Both the position numbers and the translations under genes were made by a program. Shown one piece after another: positions 55,780 through 64,000 of a stretch of 64,000 nucleotides of DNA (the stretch's first letter is position 1; each line of letters begins with the position of its first letter). A model generated the notes under the pieces. It was given only the letters and a program-made list of their open reading frames with translations. It was not told the origin of the DNA and made no database searches. The DNA comes from Noviherbaspirillum soli (lineage in GTDB: Bacteria > Pseudomonadota > Gammaproteobacteria > Burkholderiales > Burkholderiaceae_D), in the NCBI RefSeq assembly GCF_015352955.1, contig NZ_JACYOX010000030.1, positions 1 through 64,000 of the forward strand. Direction: 5' to 3'.

Positions 55780-56166
55780 AACAGGAAACAGCCTGCATTG
55801 AGTCTAGATGTAACTGTCCAGAAAAGATGCGTGATACGCGACGTTTCGTGGCTCAACCGCACTGCCGTAGTGTCACTTTTGCTTTTTTTTTGTAATGCGT
55901 GCTGATTCTTGAACTGTTGACCACCCATTCTGGAGGAACTAACTAGATAGGCGTTGTTTCGTTAGAGCTGGCCGCTTTGGTATGTGGTAACAATCGGCCA
56001 TTGCCGCCGTTCACCCTCGACCATTACGCGACCATTCGGCCGGTTTCCGCCCAACGAGCGGAGAGTTATTATCAAAAACGCGAAATTATCCGCTAGAATT
56101 GCCCGATGACCATCTGTTGTGAACATCAACGAGCGACGATGGTTTTTTGCGAGAACGAAAAGAATA
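55780..56166. other. Gene-free stretch before the HNH endonuclease gene
   Basis: No convincing gene. It contains GC-rich degenerate fragments (for example around 55970-56060, with CGGCCATTGCCGCC) typical of decayed intergenic repeats, and an AT-rich part near 56075-56110 that may hold the promoter of the following gene. Confidence 0.4.
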
Positions 56167-57264
56167 ATGGCGCTTTTTATTCAAAAACCGATTTTCTGGA
56201 ACACAAGTCATTATCTGACTCCATCGGGCGCCCTTGCCACCAGCGGGTACCCTAAGGCGAAGGGCTACGGTTACGAGGAGTGGAATAATTCTCCACGCAT
56301 GCTGCTTACGGATGGACAACAGCGCTACCGCGTGTTTCACACCGAAGGTCTAGGTGTGGCGCCACTTGATGAAAATGCGGGACAGACGTTCATCTTCATG
56401 ACCGTCTCGCACGCTGGCATCCAGCAGCTTGTCGGTATTGCAGGGAACGCAATCGGTCTCTCGCTCGACCACTATCGACCGCAACGTGAGAAGATCGTCC
56501 AAAAGCTATCACTGCACGATCTGTGGAAAGATGCTTGGGCGATTCCAAACGTGCAAAAGCAGCATCAAAACAGCCAGCGACAATTCCTGAAAGATTGGGA
56601 ACGGGATCTACACTGGATTCCCAATTGGATGTGTCCAGACGACTTTTATTGGTGGCTCGAAGAACCGGTGACGCTCGATTCGCGGGCGATAACGGGGAAG
56701 GGTAAGCTGCTCGGAATGTTCGGTAGCTACACAGCGCTCGACCTTCCAACTGTCGGCCGTTTGCTTGATGCGATCCCCGTAAGGCAGCGTAAAGAAAAGT
56801 GGACTCGCCTCACCGACGCGATTCAGTGCGCTCCGACAAGAACCTTGGCGACTGAGGACATGTCCGACGGCAGCGAACCAATCACGACCGTTCTCACGAG
56901 GGTCAACGCTCGACGCGGCCAAGGCCAATTTAGAGAAGATTTGATGCAAGTGTGGGGCGGCGCTTGCGCCGTCACAGGAATGGAATGCCGCGAAGTGCTT
57001 AGAGCTTCCCACGTAAAGCCGTGGGCCGCATCCACATCTAAGCAACGGCTCGATATCCACAATGGACTTCTGCTGTCCGCGAATCTTGATGCACTGTTCG
57101 ACAAGGGGCTCATTACGTTCGACGAAAGCGGTCAGATGCAAATTTCGCCGCGCCTGGATGCAAAGCATCGTGAGGCTCTGGGGTTGCCAAAGCCACTACG
57201 TTTCGCACACAAGGAACTTGCAGCCTACCTCAAATATCATCGGGACAAGGTATTCCAGCACTGA
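56167..57264 (+). CDS. HNH endonuclease (HNH_2-type C-terminal domain)
   Basis: A 365-residue putative nuclease. The C-terminal domain has the zinc/HNH pattern C267-AVTGMEC274, catalytic-type H282 in RASHVKPW, N299 in DIHNGLLLS and D312 in LDALFDKGLITF. Residues 1-220 are an uncharacterised domain opening MALFIQKPIFWNTSHYLTPSG and SGYPKAKGYGYEEWNNSP, possibly for DNA or modified-base recognition. ATG 56167 is chosen over GTG 56119 because it matches that opening. No methyltransferase is adjacent, so if it is a restriction enzyme it is either solitary or specific for modified DNA. Location in the island favours a defence role, which is inference. Confidence 0.78.
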   Translation: MALFIQKPIFWNTSHYLTPSGALATSGYPKAKGYGYEEWNNSPRMLLTDGQQRYRVFHTEGLGVAPLDENAGQTFIFMTVSHAGIQQLVGIAGNAIGLSLDHYRPQREKIVQKLSLHDLWKDAWAIPNVQKQHQNSQRQFLKDWERDLHWIPNWMCPDDFYWWLEEPVTLDSRAITGKGKLLGMFGSYTALDLPTVGRLLDAIPVRQRKEKWTRLTDAIQCAPTRTLATEDMSDGSEPITTVLTRVNARRGQGQFREDLMQVWGGACAVTGMECREVLRASHVKPWAASTSKQRLDIHNGLLLSANLDALFDKGLITFDESGQMQISPRLDAKHREALGLPKPLRFAHKELAAYLKYHRDKVFQH

Positions 57265-57450
57265 GCGAGTCGTTGCACCGCAATGACCGGTGCACTAGCC
57301 GAATTCGTCAGCGCCTGCAAATGCCTTTATTTCGAATGCGATTCGCGCGATTAATCGCACGAATCGACCTACTTTGGGAAAACGCCTGCCTTTTATTTCC
57401 CCGTCCGAGTATCTAGCTAGCAAATTTCGTGGCACTCAGCACGCGAGCCA

Positions 57451-58164
57451 TTATGCGTCGTGCTTTCTCCTTTTTTTCACAATGCATGCTTTGTCACCTT
57501 CTGACATTCCCTGAATGCGGGTGGGGCCAAGATGGGATTCCGGTACGCGATTGATACCTTGTGCTTTGAGCGAACGGTGATCGACTCTCGCGGCGTGCCC
57601 ATGTTTTTCCAACGCAGCGTTTTGTAATTCGGCGCAAGTCTTGCGTGTATTAATAACCTCGTCACGCAGTACCAAGCGATTCTTTCCTCCGCTATCTTTT
57701 TTGCATCCGCCGTTCTCAGGCTGCTTCGCGTTGTAGCGGCTGAACGTCTGTTCAGGGGATCGCTCGATACCATCCTGCATGCGATCCGAGAACATCAAAT
57801 GCAGGTGCGTATTGGTGCTCCCTTCAAGTGATGAGATTGGAGCATGCACCGCATACTGGTAAGGCTTGTCTCCGACCATCGCAGAAATCATGTCATCAAC
57901 CAGCTCTTTCTGCTGTTCATGCGTCAACTCCTCAGGCAGTGCAATTTCGTGTTCGCGATAGACCGCACCGTTTGCGCGTTCGTATTTATCGCCCGCCTTC
58001 CAGAATGCAGCGGGATTGTCTTGCGCCCAGCTTGGCATATTGCCGTACCCGGTAAAAACCAAATCTTCCTTATTTACATATTTCCCCTGCCGAGTGATGT
58101 AGGCAGCGTGGTTAGATGCGGTGCTTTTCTTTCCGCTTTTGATCGTGAGATGGAAGCTCGCCAT
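57451..58164 (-). CDS. mobL: MobA/MobL family relaxase (short form, possibly truncated)
   Basis: A 237-residue relaxase domain that nicks oriT and binds the 5' DNA end during mobilisation. Motif I is NHAAYITRQG (probable catalytic Y22), and the metal-binding histidines are H107 (AVHAPI) plus the H-x-H pair H120 and H122 in NTHLHLMFSDR. Most MobA/MobL proteins are 400-700 residues with helicase or primase tails, so this looks C-terminally truncated, ending in a basic KKRRKHDA tail. ATG 58164 follows AAAGGG; the frame stays open upstream. A MOBQ-like nic sequence lies about 110 bp upstream. It is transcribed away from the sacsin-like gene. Confidence 0.82.
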   Translation of the reverse strand: MASFHLTIKSGKKSTASNHAAYITRQGKYVNKEDLVFTGYGNMPSWAQDNPAAFWKAGDKYERANGAVYREHEIALPEELTHEQQKELVDDMISAMVGDKPYQYAVHAPISSLEGSTNTHLHLMFSDRMQDGIERSPEQTFSRYNAKQPENGGCKKDSGGKNRLVLRDEVINTRKTCAELQNAALEKHGHAARVDHRSLKAQGINRVPESHLGPTRIQGMSEGDKACIVKKRRKHDA

Positions 58165-58194
58165 GATGTTACTACCCTTTCTTCTGTAAGAATG

Positions 58195-58223
58195 AAAAAA
58201 GCCAGCGGTTTGATTCGCTGGCT
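58195..58223 (-). terminator. Intrinsic terminator in the mobL leader
   Basis: On the minus strand AGCCAGCG-AATCAAAC-CGCTGGCT is followed by six T residues, 30 bp before the mobL start. Since no gene precedes it on that strand, it could be a transcription attenuator for mobL or the end of a small transcript. Confidence 0.75.
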
Positions 58224-58552
58224 CCAAATGAGGTAGGTAATCTGTATGGTTTTGAAGTCTGATTATGAGAAAGGGTAAGTGCGCGTCCTTATATAGCCTC
58301 TTAGGATTCCTTGTACTTATCTTTCTCTTTGATTCATCTACTACTCAACCTGATTACTTTTCCACATAACATACATATTCTTGTAAAAAAAGAATGGAGA
58401 TGAATTGTGCAAGCATGTGTTTGCACTTGTTTGGGCTGCAAATGGAACTGACCTGGCTGCTGTTTTAAATGGTGTTATTGGAATTCATTTGATAGATAAC
58501 TTTATAACTTCATTCATCTCTTTATCGCGGCATTCAGCAGCGCCCGATAAAT
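58224..58552. other. Intergenic region with candidate oriT
   Basis: 329 bp between the mobL leader terminator and the mobilisation-associated pseudogene. It holds the MOBQ-like nic site (58276-58288) and an AT-rich stretch; no gene. Confidence 0.55.
58276..58288. other. Candidate MOBQ-type oriT nic site
   Basis: TAAGTGCGCGTCC preceded by GG resembles the IncQ/RSF1010 nic core (GGTAAGTGCG/CCCTCC). It lies upstream of a MobA/MobL-family gene, where oriT is expected. The inverted repeat that normally precedes the RSF1010 nic is not obvious here. Confidence 0.55.
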
Positions 58553-58951
58553 ATGACTGGACTGAAGGATAGATTGGATACTTTGAATGCGAAAGCAGAT
58601 AAGGTTAAACGATGGCAGTGCCAGCAGGATCGTCAGGATGCTCTGAAGGAGTCGATGCATAACGACCCGGTGACTGCGCAAATGGCGAGATGATTAGACG
58701 TAACTGCGACGCAGATGGGACTGGTCACGAGTTTTTTATTTTCGCTGATTCTTGAAGGCGTTGCGTGTCTATTTTGGTATATTGTGTTCCGATCTCGTGA
58801 CTCATCAGTGACTCAACCCGTCATGCAGTTAGTCCCGGCAATCCCGGAGTTGACGAGACCCGGTAATGCTGATGATGCTCGGCCATTATCTGAAGTGGGA
58901 AGTAAGTTTGAAAAATTGATAATGAGGTTAAGGCTGTACGGCTCAAATTGA
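58553..58951 (+). pseudogene. Mobilisation-associated membrane protein, interrupted by an in-frame TGA
   Basis: One reading frame from ATG 58553 to the stop at 58951 is interrupted only by TGA at 58691-58693. The first part is a charged coiled-coil-like segment ending NDPVTAQMAR; after the stop, LDVTATQMGLVTSFLFSLIL and GVACLFWYIVF give one transmembrane helix. This coiled coil, DPVT and membrane helix arrangement resembles small proteins found beside mobL on plasmids of related bacteria (recalled, not searched). TGA most simply derives from a Trp codon (TGG). Translation could restart at ATG 58715. Confidence 0.6.
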
Positions 58952-59752
58952 CAGTTAATGGTGTTCAGAATTACTGCTACTGCGCCCAAAAGAAAGCTAC
59001 AGATTTAATGAGGCTGGTTGAGACCAAGTTCAATGCGTAGACTCATGCTCCCTAATCAACTCTTATCCAGATAAATCCATACACTCTAGTTAAAGATTAA
59101 TGCATGTTGTGTAAGTGTTTGATTTAATTGAATAAAGTGGTTTGACTCCTTAACGGCTATTTGGAAGGTCGCAAGAACTGAAAAGGCTTGTAACAATGTA
59201 AAAAATACGCTGATGGAGAGATGTAGGAGCTCATTGTGACTTGGCTTGCGCGTTGCCTGCGAGTAGAAGCCATGCGTCGTAACAGCTCAATACGTTTGAA
59301 AACATAAAGTGTAAATAATCTAGTAATCATGAACACCCAATCCATTGTTCATGATCAGAGTCTGCTTTTAGAAAATAAGCAGGCGATTTGAACATATATG
59401 GCCGTACAATATTGAGCGAAAGCTGGCCGTCATATGTGATCGCTAAACTGCGGCTACGCAGCGGACGCGGATTGCGTTATTACCGAATCGACCGCTTCGC
59501 TTTGGCTAGAAGCGGTTTTTGCTACTGTGGATTGATGGAACACTGGCGCAGGCGCTCATTGCCAGCGCACAGCTGGGTATCTTTCGTCGATAGTGTTTGC
59601 TTTAGCCGATATGGCTTGGTGCCACTCATGCCACCTTTGGCTGCCCACCTCGCCAGTCTCATGCGGCGAGACATAACAGCAGGAGAGACAACTCGGCCGT
59701 ATAACGCCAGATGACTCATTCGGCACGAAAAGAATAAGGAGAGAATGAAAGC
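58952..59752. other. 800-bp gene-poor region upstream of the sacsin-like gene
   Basis: AT-rich in the left part, no recognised gene. A candidate structured transcript with its own terminator lies at 59392-59520. The right part, 59521-59735, presumably holds the promoter of the large ATPase gene; an AAGGAGAG Shine-Dalgarno lies at 59736-59743. Confidence 0.5.
59491..59520 (+). terminator. Intrinsic terminator upstream of the sacsin-like gene
   Basis: ACCGCTTC (59491-59498) pairs perfectly with GAAGCGGT (59509-59516), followed by TTTT. It isolates the large ATPase gene from upstream transcription. Confidence 0.8.
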
Positions 59753-62700
59753 ATGTCTGCTTCACTTATGAGCAACCAATTCCATGAGGCGATTGAGCCT
59801 GCTGCGCATATTCTTCATTTGATGCATCAACGGATTCAGCGGTACCGGGACGCCCGATCCGATCCTAGCCTTTATCAAAGCGTACGGAATATGTCGCAGT
59901 TCGTTTCCGACGATTATGGCAATCGCTTCCTAATTGAGCTTATTCAGAATGCACACGACGCGCACGATCCGTCACGCGAAGACGGTGAGATTGCCATCGT
60001 GCTCGACGCGACCGAGGGTGAGAATGGCCATCTGTATGTTGCTAACCGCGGCAACGGCTTTGCAGGCGAAAACTTGAAGGCCATTACCAACATCGCGTTG
60101 AGCAGCAAGCCCACGAACGCAGGCATTGGTAACAAGGGTCTAGGTTTCAGAAGTGTGCTTCAGGTTTGCAACTGGCCGGAGATTTACTCTGTCCAGGGAA
60201 CGGGAGGGAGTGGCGTGTTCGACGGCTACTGCTTTCGCTTTGCCACGGTTGACGACTTAACAGAGGCGCTGGGTGCTGCGTCGACCGACCTCGCACAGGA
60301 GATGGAACAGAACTTGCCGTGCTGGCACGTGCCAGTGCCAGCACGCCCCAATCTAAACGTCGTACGGTTCGCCAGTGATGGATTTTCCACAGTAGTTCGC
60401 CTTCCATTAAAGTCCGGCGACGCACTTCGCACTGTCCAAGAACAGATTGAATTGCTGCTCAGCCAGAAGACTCCACTGCATCTATTCCTGAGCCGTGTCG
60501 GGCGCATCTCGATTGATGTTGGTGGGGGCAAGCCAGTAAATTTGGACCGTTCAGTATTGCAGACTTGGGCACATCAGTCCCCCGATTTAACGGGAGGCAC
60601 GCTTATAACGATTGAGAGGGTGCACCTCGGCAAAGAAGAATTCGTGATTGGCCACTGGGACATCGACGAGAAGTCGTTTCGTCCCGCGTTGCAAGCGAGC
60701 CTTGACAAAAGTGAAGTGCCCGACAGCTGGAAACACTGGGAGGGCATTGCGCGGGTAAGTGTGGCGGTTCCACTCGGAGTGCCTTTGGACGACGGTAGGC
60801 TGTATTGCTTTCTACCCCTGGGAAGTGAGGGTAAGGCGCCTGTTGCCGGCTACATCAATGCCAACTTCTATACGAAGATGGACCGCCGCACGGTCGATAC
60901 ATCGATTCGCCTCAACGATCTCTTTATGCGCACGGCTGTGCGGGCTAGCTGCCAGATGATCGAATTTCTCGTCAAGGAAGGCTGGCTTGAAGCACCGAGC
61001 GCTGTATTGAGCCTATTGTGCTGGGACGATACATACATCGAAACGCTGAAGCTCGGCTTCGGTAATAATGGCCAAGGCATTCTGCTACGCAAGTTTCTGC
61101 CCGTGCATGGTGCAGGCGGGACAGTTGCATGGGCATCGTCAAAGGAGGCCTACGGTTGGAATGCGCAGCCAGATGCCTGTTTGTCATCTCGGCGGATTTG
61201 TGAAATCGGCGGTGGACGAATCCTTGTGGATTCAATTACACCAGCTCAACGCGCAAGGCTCGATCGTTTATACCTTCGTCTGAGAGGCACTGATTTCAGT
61301 CCCCCGGCGCCGCTAATCGCCGATTGGGTCGAGAAAATCGCTGGTAAATTGCACGAAGAGGGCGCTGCACCCGCAAGGTGGGCCTTGTTCTACGACGAGG
61401 TAGCAATGACACTCGCTACTCAGCCTGCAGTTTTGTTTGGCAAGCGTTTTCTACTGAGTGTGAGCGGTGAGCTTATTAGCAGCGAGTTGCCAGCTGCCGC
61501 CAACCCTGGTCGTACACGCCGTGCAGCCGATGTTTATTTTGCTCCAGTGATGTCTGTCGATGCGGACGTCGATGACGATGACAGTAAGCACTCGTTACCA
61601 TTAGAGAGCCTGCCAACAACACTTCGTCGTGGCTTCGCGTTGCTCAGCCGGGATGTTCCCTGGCTCAAGGAGGACGGCGGCTACAGAGCAGGCCGGACTT
61701 TTCTAATATCAGGTAAGCTTGCGCGCGAATACGACACGCGCGACGTGTTGCGTACACTTGCATCTGTAACCCGTAGTGCCGACGCCGACGCCGCGGATAC
61801 GCGCGCGCAGGCGCTCGAATGGGCTTTTCGTCTGTGGAATAGTGGTCGATCGCTCTCAGACAAGGAAACCCGTGCTGCTGGATTTTTCGTTCCAAGTGCT
61901 GAGGGATGGATCTCCGCAGAGACTGCAATGTTTGGTAATGGCTGGGACGTCACCAACGGTAAGAAACTTCAGGCATTACTTAGGTTAGGCGTGGCCTACT
62001 CTACGGATCTACGCCAGTCTCTCCGAAGGCTTCTACCGGAGTTTTCCGTATGGCCAGTTCGGTATGGTGTTCAAGACGACTGGGTTCGATTTTTGTGTGC
62101 GGCTGGCGTCGCTGATTGTTTGCGCCCGATTGGCGGCGAGAAGGTGACTTTAGAGCGTAGCGGAAGTCCTGCCAGCCTTGTGGTGTCGGTGGCGGGTTCT
62201 GTCGCGGGCCTTGTCGGCCCGTTGCGCGATCATTGGCGCAAACAGCTGACACAGAACTGCAACAAGATGTTCACATCCCGGTCCTACCGGGCAGAAATCA
62301 AGCCATGGCGCATCCCAGGTCAGGGCGACCTTGAGGCATTTCCTAAGGAAATACTCTACGACTATGCAGTTCAAGTTGTTGTTGCGATGCGGACCTTCAC
62401 CGAAGACCATTACAGTTTTCGTGCTGTGCGCACTGATGCTGGAAAAGGGTCAACTGAGCAACATCGCTTGTCCACGCCCTTGTTCGCGTTCCTGACTGGT
62501 GCTGAGTGGGTACCTGTCCAGCAATCGGGAGGCACGGTACATTTCGTAAAGCCTAGTCACGCATGGCATTTCAACAGCGACGACGAGCGTCCACCGAGGT
62601 TCATGGAGTTCCTGGCGCGTCAGGTAGTTGCGATCATAGATCCAGCGACTCTTCAATGGATGCGTGAGCATGCGCAACTGGGCATATATAACGATGACCG

Positions 62701-64000
62701 TGACGCCCCGCAGGCTTTGCTTGCAACGGCTGACGCTGCTGCGGCGGGCATCACGGATGTGCGCGACGTACGGCGCTACCGAGAAATTTTTCGCCGTCTA
62801 TGGGGGAAAGTTAGGGAAAGCGGCCAGCCTCCGCGCGGCGCGTGTGTACCGGTAATGAGTGCTGGCGCGATTGCCGCAGTCCGAAAGACGGCTGGCGGTG
62901 TTTCTTTGGCCTACTTCGACGATGAGCGCGACGCTTTGAAAATGCAGTTACTCGAAGAAGTAGGTGAAGCGGTATTTGACTTCGTTCGTGGCGATCAAGC
63001 CGCTGCATGGCAGTGGATCAACGCTAGTGCGCCTGGATGCTTCCGCCGGATTTCGGACGATCCAGCCGAAGTGTTCGTCGACGGCATCAAGTTCGACGAC
63101 ACCATGCAATCCCGCGCTCTGGCCGACATAGTCGGTTCTTGGGTTATTGATTTTTTTGTTTGCGTCGCAGAACACAAGGGTAGCTCGTTTGTTCAAGCGA
63201 CTTCGAATACCTTAGGACGAATCCGGCGCGCAGCATTGGCCATGGTGGTCATCACAGGGAGGACGATCCAGATAGCACATGGCGAAAACCGCATTCCTTT
63301 GCCCCCGTCGCTTCGCGGCGCTCTCTCGCTGATACGTCCCAACGGTCCGGTCTTGATCGTTCAAACACCGGACCATGCACTGCCCTTGGATGTGCTTGCC
63401 GGTGCTGCAGGGCAGCTCGCGGTTGCGCTTGGATCACGCGAACTCGCCAATGGACTTGAGGCATCGCTCCTGCGTCTGGCCAGTATGCTGCAAAACAATC
63501 CTGGAGAAACGCCGGACGACAACATGATGTCGTCCGCGCTTGGTGTCGAGATGAATGCTCTCAAGCGGACACGCCACTTGGCGAGAGGTGAACTGATCAG
63601 TTTGCTTGACTTTGCCGTCCCGCTATCCGCATGCCTCGCGACACAACAGACGACGTCGCGCTTGCAAGAGCTTGCCAGTTCGGACGACCCGGCCCATGAA
63701 GATATACAGGCAGCGTTAGAAATGCTCGGATCTGAATTAGGTTTGTCGTTTCGGCAGCTTGAGGAGCGAATGGCAGGTTTGGTTGATCTGCGAGATTTGA
63801 AATTGGAGTTCCAGTTGCCGATTGCACTCTTCAACTCGGCCATCATGGCTCTGGGCGCACGGTACAAACCCGTCAATAACGAACATCTTCACCGCGAATT
63901 TTGGACTCGGCACCTTAGGCAACGACAGCCAGCGACGATGGAGCAGATTCGCGAGCGGTTGAGCGGAGTGTTCGATCGAGGCGATCCTCTCACGCAATAT
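59753..64000 (+). CDS. Giant sacsin-like protein with N-terminal HSP90/GHKL-type ATPase domain (3' end outside window)
   Basis: An uninterrupted frame of 1416 codons from ATG 59753 to the window edge, with AAGGAGAG nine bases upstream. Residues about 40-250 form a GHKL ATP-binding domain of the sacsin N-terminal type: N-box FLIELIQNAHDAHD (E62, N66, D69), adenine-side motif VANRGNGF (N98 replaces the usual Asp of DxGxG), and lid motif GIGNKGLGFRSV (G124-F132). The remaining 1150 residues match no domain that I recognise; an acidic run occurs near 602-610. No signal peptide or membrane helix, so cytoplasmic. Large sacsin-like ATPases recur in bacterial islands and defence contexts, but the function here is unknown. 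Moderate GC, unlike the chromosome. Confidence 0.85.
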   Translation, partial: MSASLMSNQFHEAIEPAAHILHLMHQRIQRYRDARSDPSLYQSVRNMSQFVSDDYGNRFLIELIQNAHDAHDPSREDGEIAIVLDATEGENGHLYVANRGNGFAGENLKAITNIALSSKPTNAGIGNKGLGFRSVLQVCNWPEIYSVQGTGGSGVFDGYCFRFATVDDLTEALGAASTDLAQEMEQNLPCWHVPVPARPNLNVVRFASDGFSTVVRLPLKSGDALRTVQEQIELLLSQKTPLHLFLSRVGRISIDVGGGKPVNLDRSVLQTWAHQSPDLTGGTLITIERVHLGKEEFVIGHWDIDEKSFRPALQASLDKSEVPDSWKHWEGIARVSVAVPLGVPLDDGRLYCFLPLGSEGKAPVAGYINANFYTKMDRRTVDTSIRLNDLFMRTAVRASCQMIEFLVKEGWLEAPSAVLSLLCWDDTYIETLKLGFGNNGQGILLRKFLPVHGAGGTVAWASSKEAYGWNAQPDACLSSRRICEIGGGRILVDSITPAQRARLDRLYLRLRGTDFSPPAPLIADWVEKIAGKLHEEGAAPARWALFYDEVAMTLATQPAVLFGKRFLLSVSGELISSELPAAANPGRTRRAADVYFAPVMSVDADVDDDDSKHSLPLESLPTTLRRGFALLSRDVPWLKEDGGYRAGRTFLISGKLAREYDTRDVLRTLASVTRSADADAADTRAQALEWAFRLWNSGRSLSDKETRAAGFFVPSAEGWISAETAMFGNGWDVTNGKKLQALLRLGVAYSTDLRQSLRRLLPEFSVWPVRYGVQDDWVRFLCAAGVADCLRPIGGEKVTLERSGSPASLVVSVAGSVAGLVGPLRDHWRKQLTQNCNKMFTSRSYRAEIKPWRIPGQGDLEAFPKEILYDYAVQVVVAMRTFTEDHYSFRAVRTDAGKGSTEQHRLSTPLFAFLTGAEWVPVQQSGGTVHFVKPSHAWHFNSDDERPPRFMEFLARQVVAIIDPATLQWMREHAQLGIYNDDRDAPQALLATADAAAAGITDVRDVRRYREIFRRLWGKVRESGQPPRGACVPVMSAGAIAAVRKTAGGVSLAYFDDERDALKMQLLEEVGEAVFDFVRGDQAAAWQWINASAPGCFRRISDDPAEVFVDGIKFDDTMQSRALADIVGSWVIDFFVCVAEHKGSSFVQATSNTLGRIRRAALAMVVITGRTIQIAHGENRIPLPPSLRGALSLIRPNGPVLIVQTPDHALPLDVLAGAAGQLAVALGSRELANGLEASLLRLASMLQNNPGETPDDNMMSSALGVEMNALKRTRHLARGELISLLDFAVPLSACLATQQTTSRLQELASSDDPAHEDIQAALEMLGSELGLSFRQLEERMAGLVDLRDLKLEFQLPIALFNSAIMALGARYKPVNNEHLHREFWTRHLRQRQPATMEQIRERLSGVFDRGDPLTQY

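Noticed and set aside
59388-59714. 108-codon ORF upstream of the sacsin-like gene
   Set aside because: It crosses a perfect intrinsic terminator at 59491-59520 and has no domain features.
52692-64000. Integrase gene for the island
   Set aside because: None of the open frames shows the tyrosine or serine recombinase motifs; if present, it is outside the window.

Overview
The window looks like chromosomal DNA of a GC-rich betaproteobacterium, most likely of the Oxalobacteraceae / Burkholderiales type. The evidence is the phaA-phaB polyhydroxybutyrate pair, the nadD-rsfS-rlmH-maf-rng block, the rpsU-yqeY-dnaG-rpoD macromolecular synthesis operon, an assimilatory nitrate cluster with a kinase/phosphatase fusion, and uniformly GC-biased codon use. 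The genus is inferred from protein style and gene order, without any database search.

Layout. 1-5.4 kb, minus strand: phaB (cut by the window edge), phaA, a zinc metallopeptidase, an Asp/Glu racemase-family gene overlapping a D-cysteine desulfhydrase-type gene, a 161-bp near-perfect inverted repeat, an AlkB-like dioxygenase and an S4-domain protein. 5.5-9.7 kb, plus strand: a secreted basic protein, an NTP/NDP-exchanger-like transporter, an aldo/keto reductase and a YbfB-type MFS transporter. 9.7-18.4 kb: a divergently transcribed FadR-type regulator and a sugar-acid operon (two ABC permeases, ATPase, binding protein, LgoD-like dehydrogenase, UxaB/UxuB-like oxidoreductase, UxaA dehydratase, KDG kinase), with two matching palindromic operators between them. 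The four enzymes form a continuous route from L-galactonate to KDPG, served by an amino-acid-type ABC importer. 18.7-25.3 kb: msbA, then rng, maf, rlmH, rsfS, nadD and hemF on the minus strand. 25.3-26.7 kb is a lower-GC, nearly gene-free stretch. 26.7-33.5 kb: purD, yebC, a HerA-like ATPase, an EamA transporter, an SDR with a degenerate active site, a quinone oxidoreductase and a 56-residue membrane protein. 33.5-45.9 kb: nitrate assimilation (PP2C-kinase fusion, NarK-type transporter, sigma-54 promoter, nirB, nirD, nasA), then an unusual gene for an F-box plus leucine-rich-repeat protein, then ybiB and cobA. 45.9-52.5 kb: a YhiN-type flavoprotein, rpsU, yqeY, dnaG and rpoD.

52.6-64 kb is accessory DNA beginning at the 3' end of tRNA-Ile(CAU). 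Composition shifts to lower GC. It carries an unknown protein with a putative C-terminal HTH, a protein resembling YagK/YfjJ (inovirus Gp2), an HNH endonuclease, a MobA/MobL relaxase with a MOBQ-like nic sequence just upstream, a mobilisation-associated pseudogene broken by one TGA codon, and the first 1416 codons of a very large sacsin-type GHKL ATPase that runs off the right edge. No integrase is present in the window, so the island continues to the right.

The observations most worth following are the bacterial F-box/LRR protein inside the nitrate cluster, the giant sacsin-like ATPase in a mobilisable tRNA island that also has an HNH nuclease, and the L-galactonate operon with a polar-amino-acid-type ABC importer and a paired-operator promoter.
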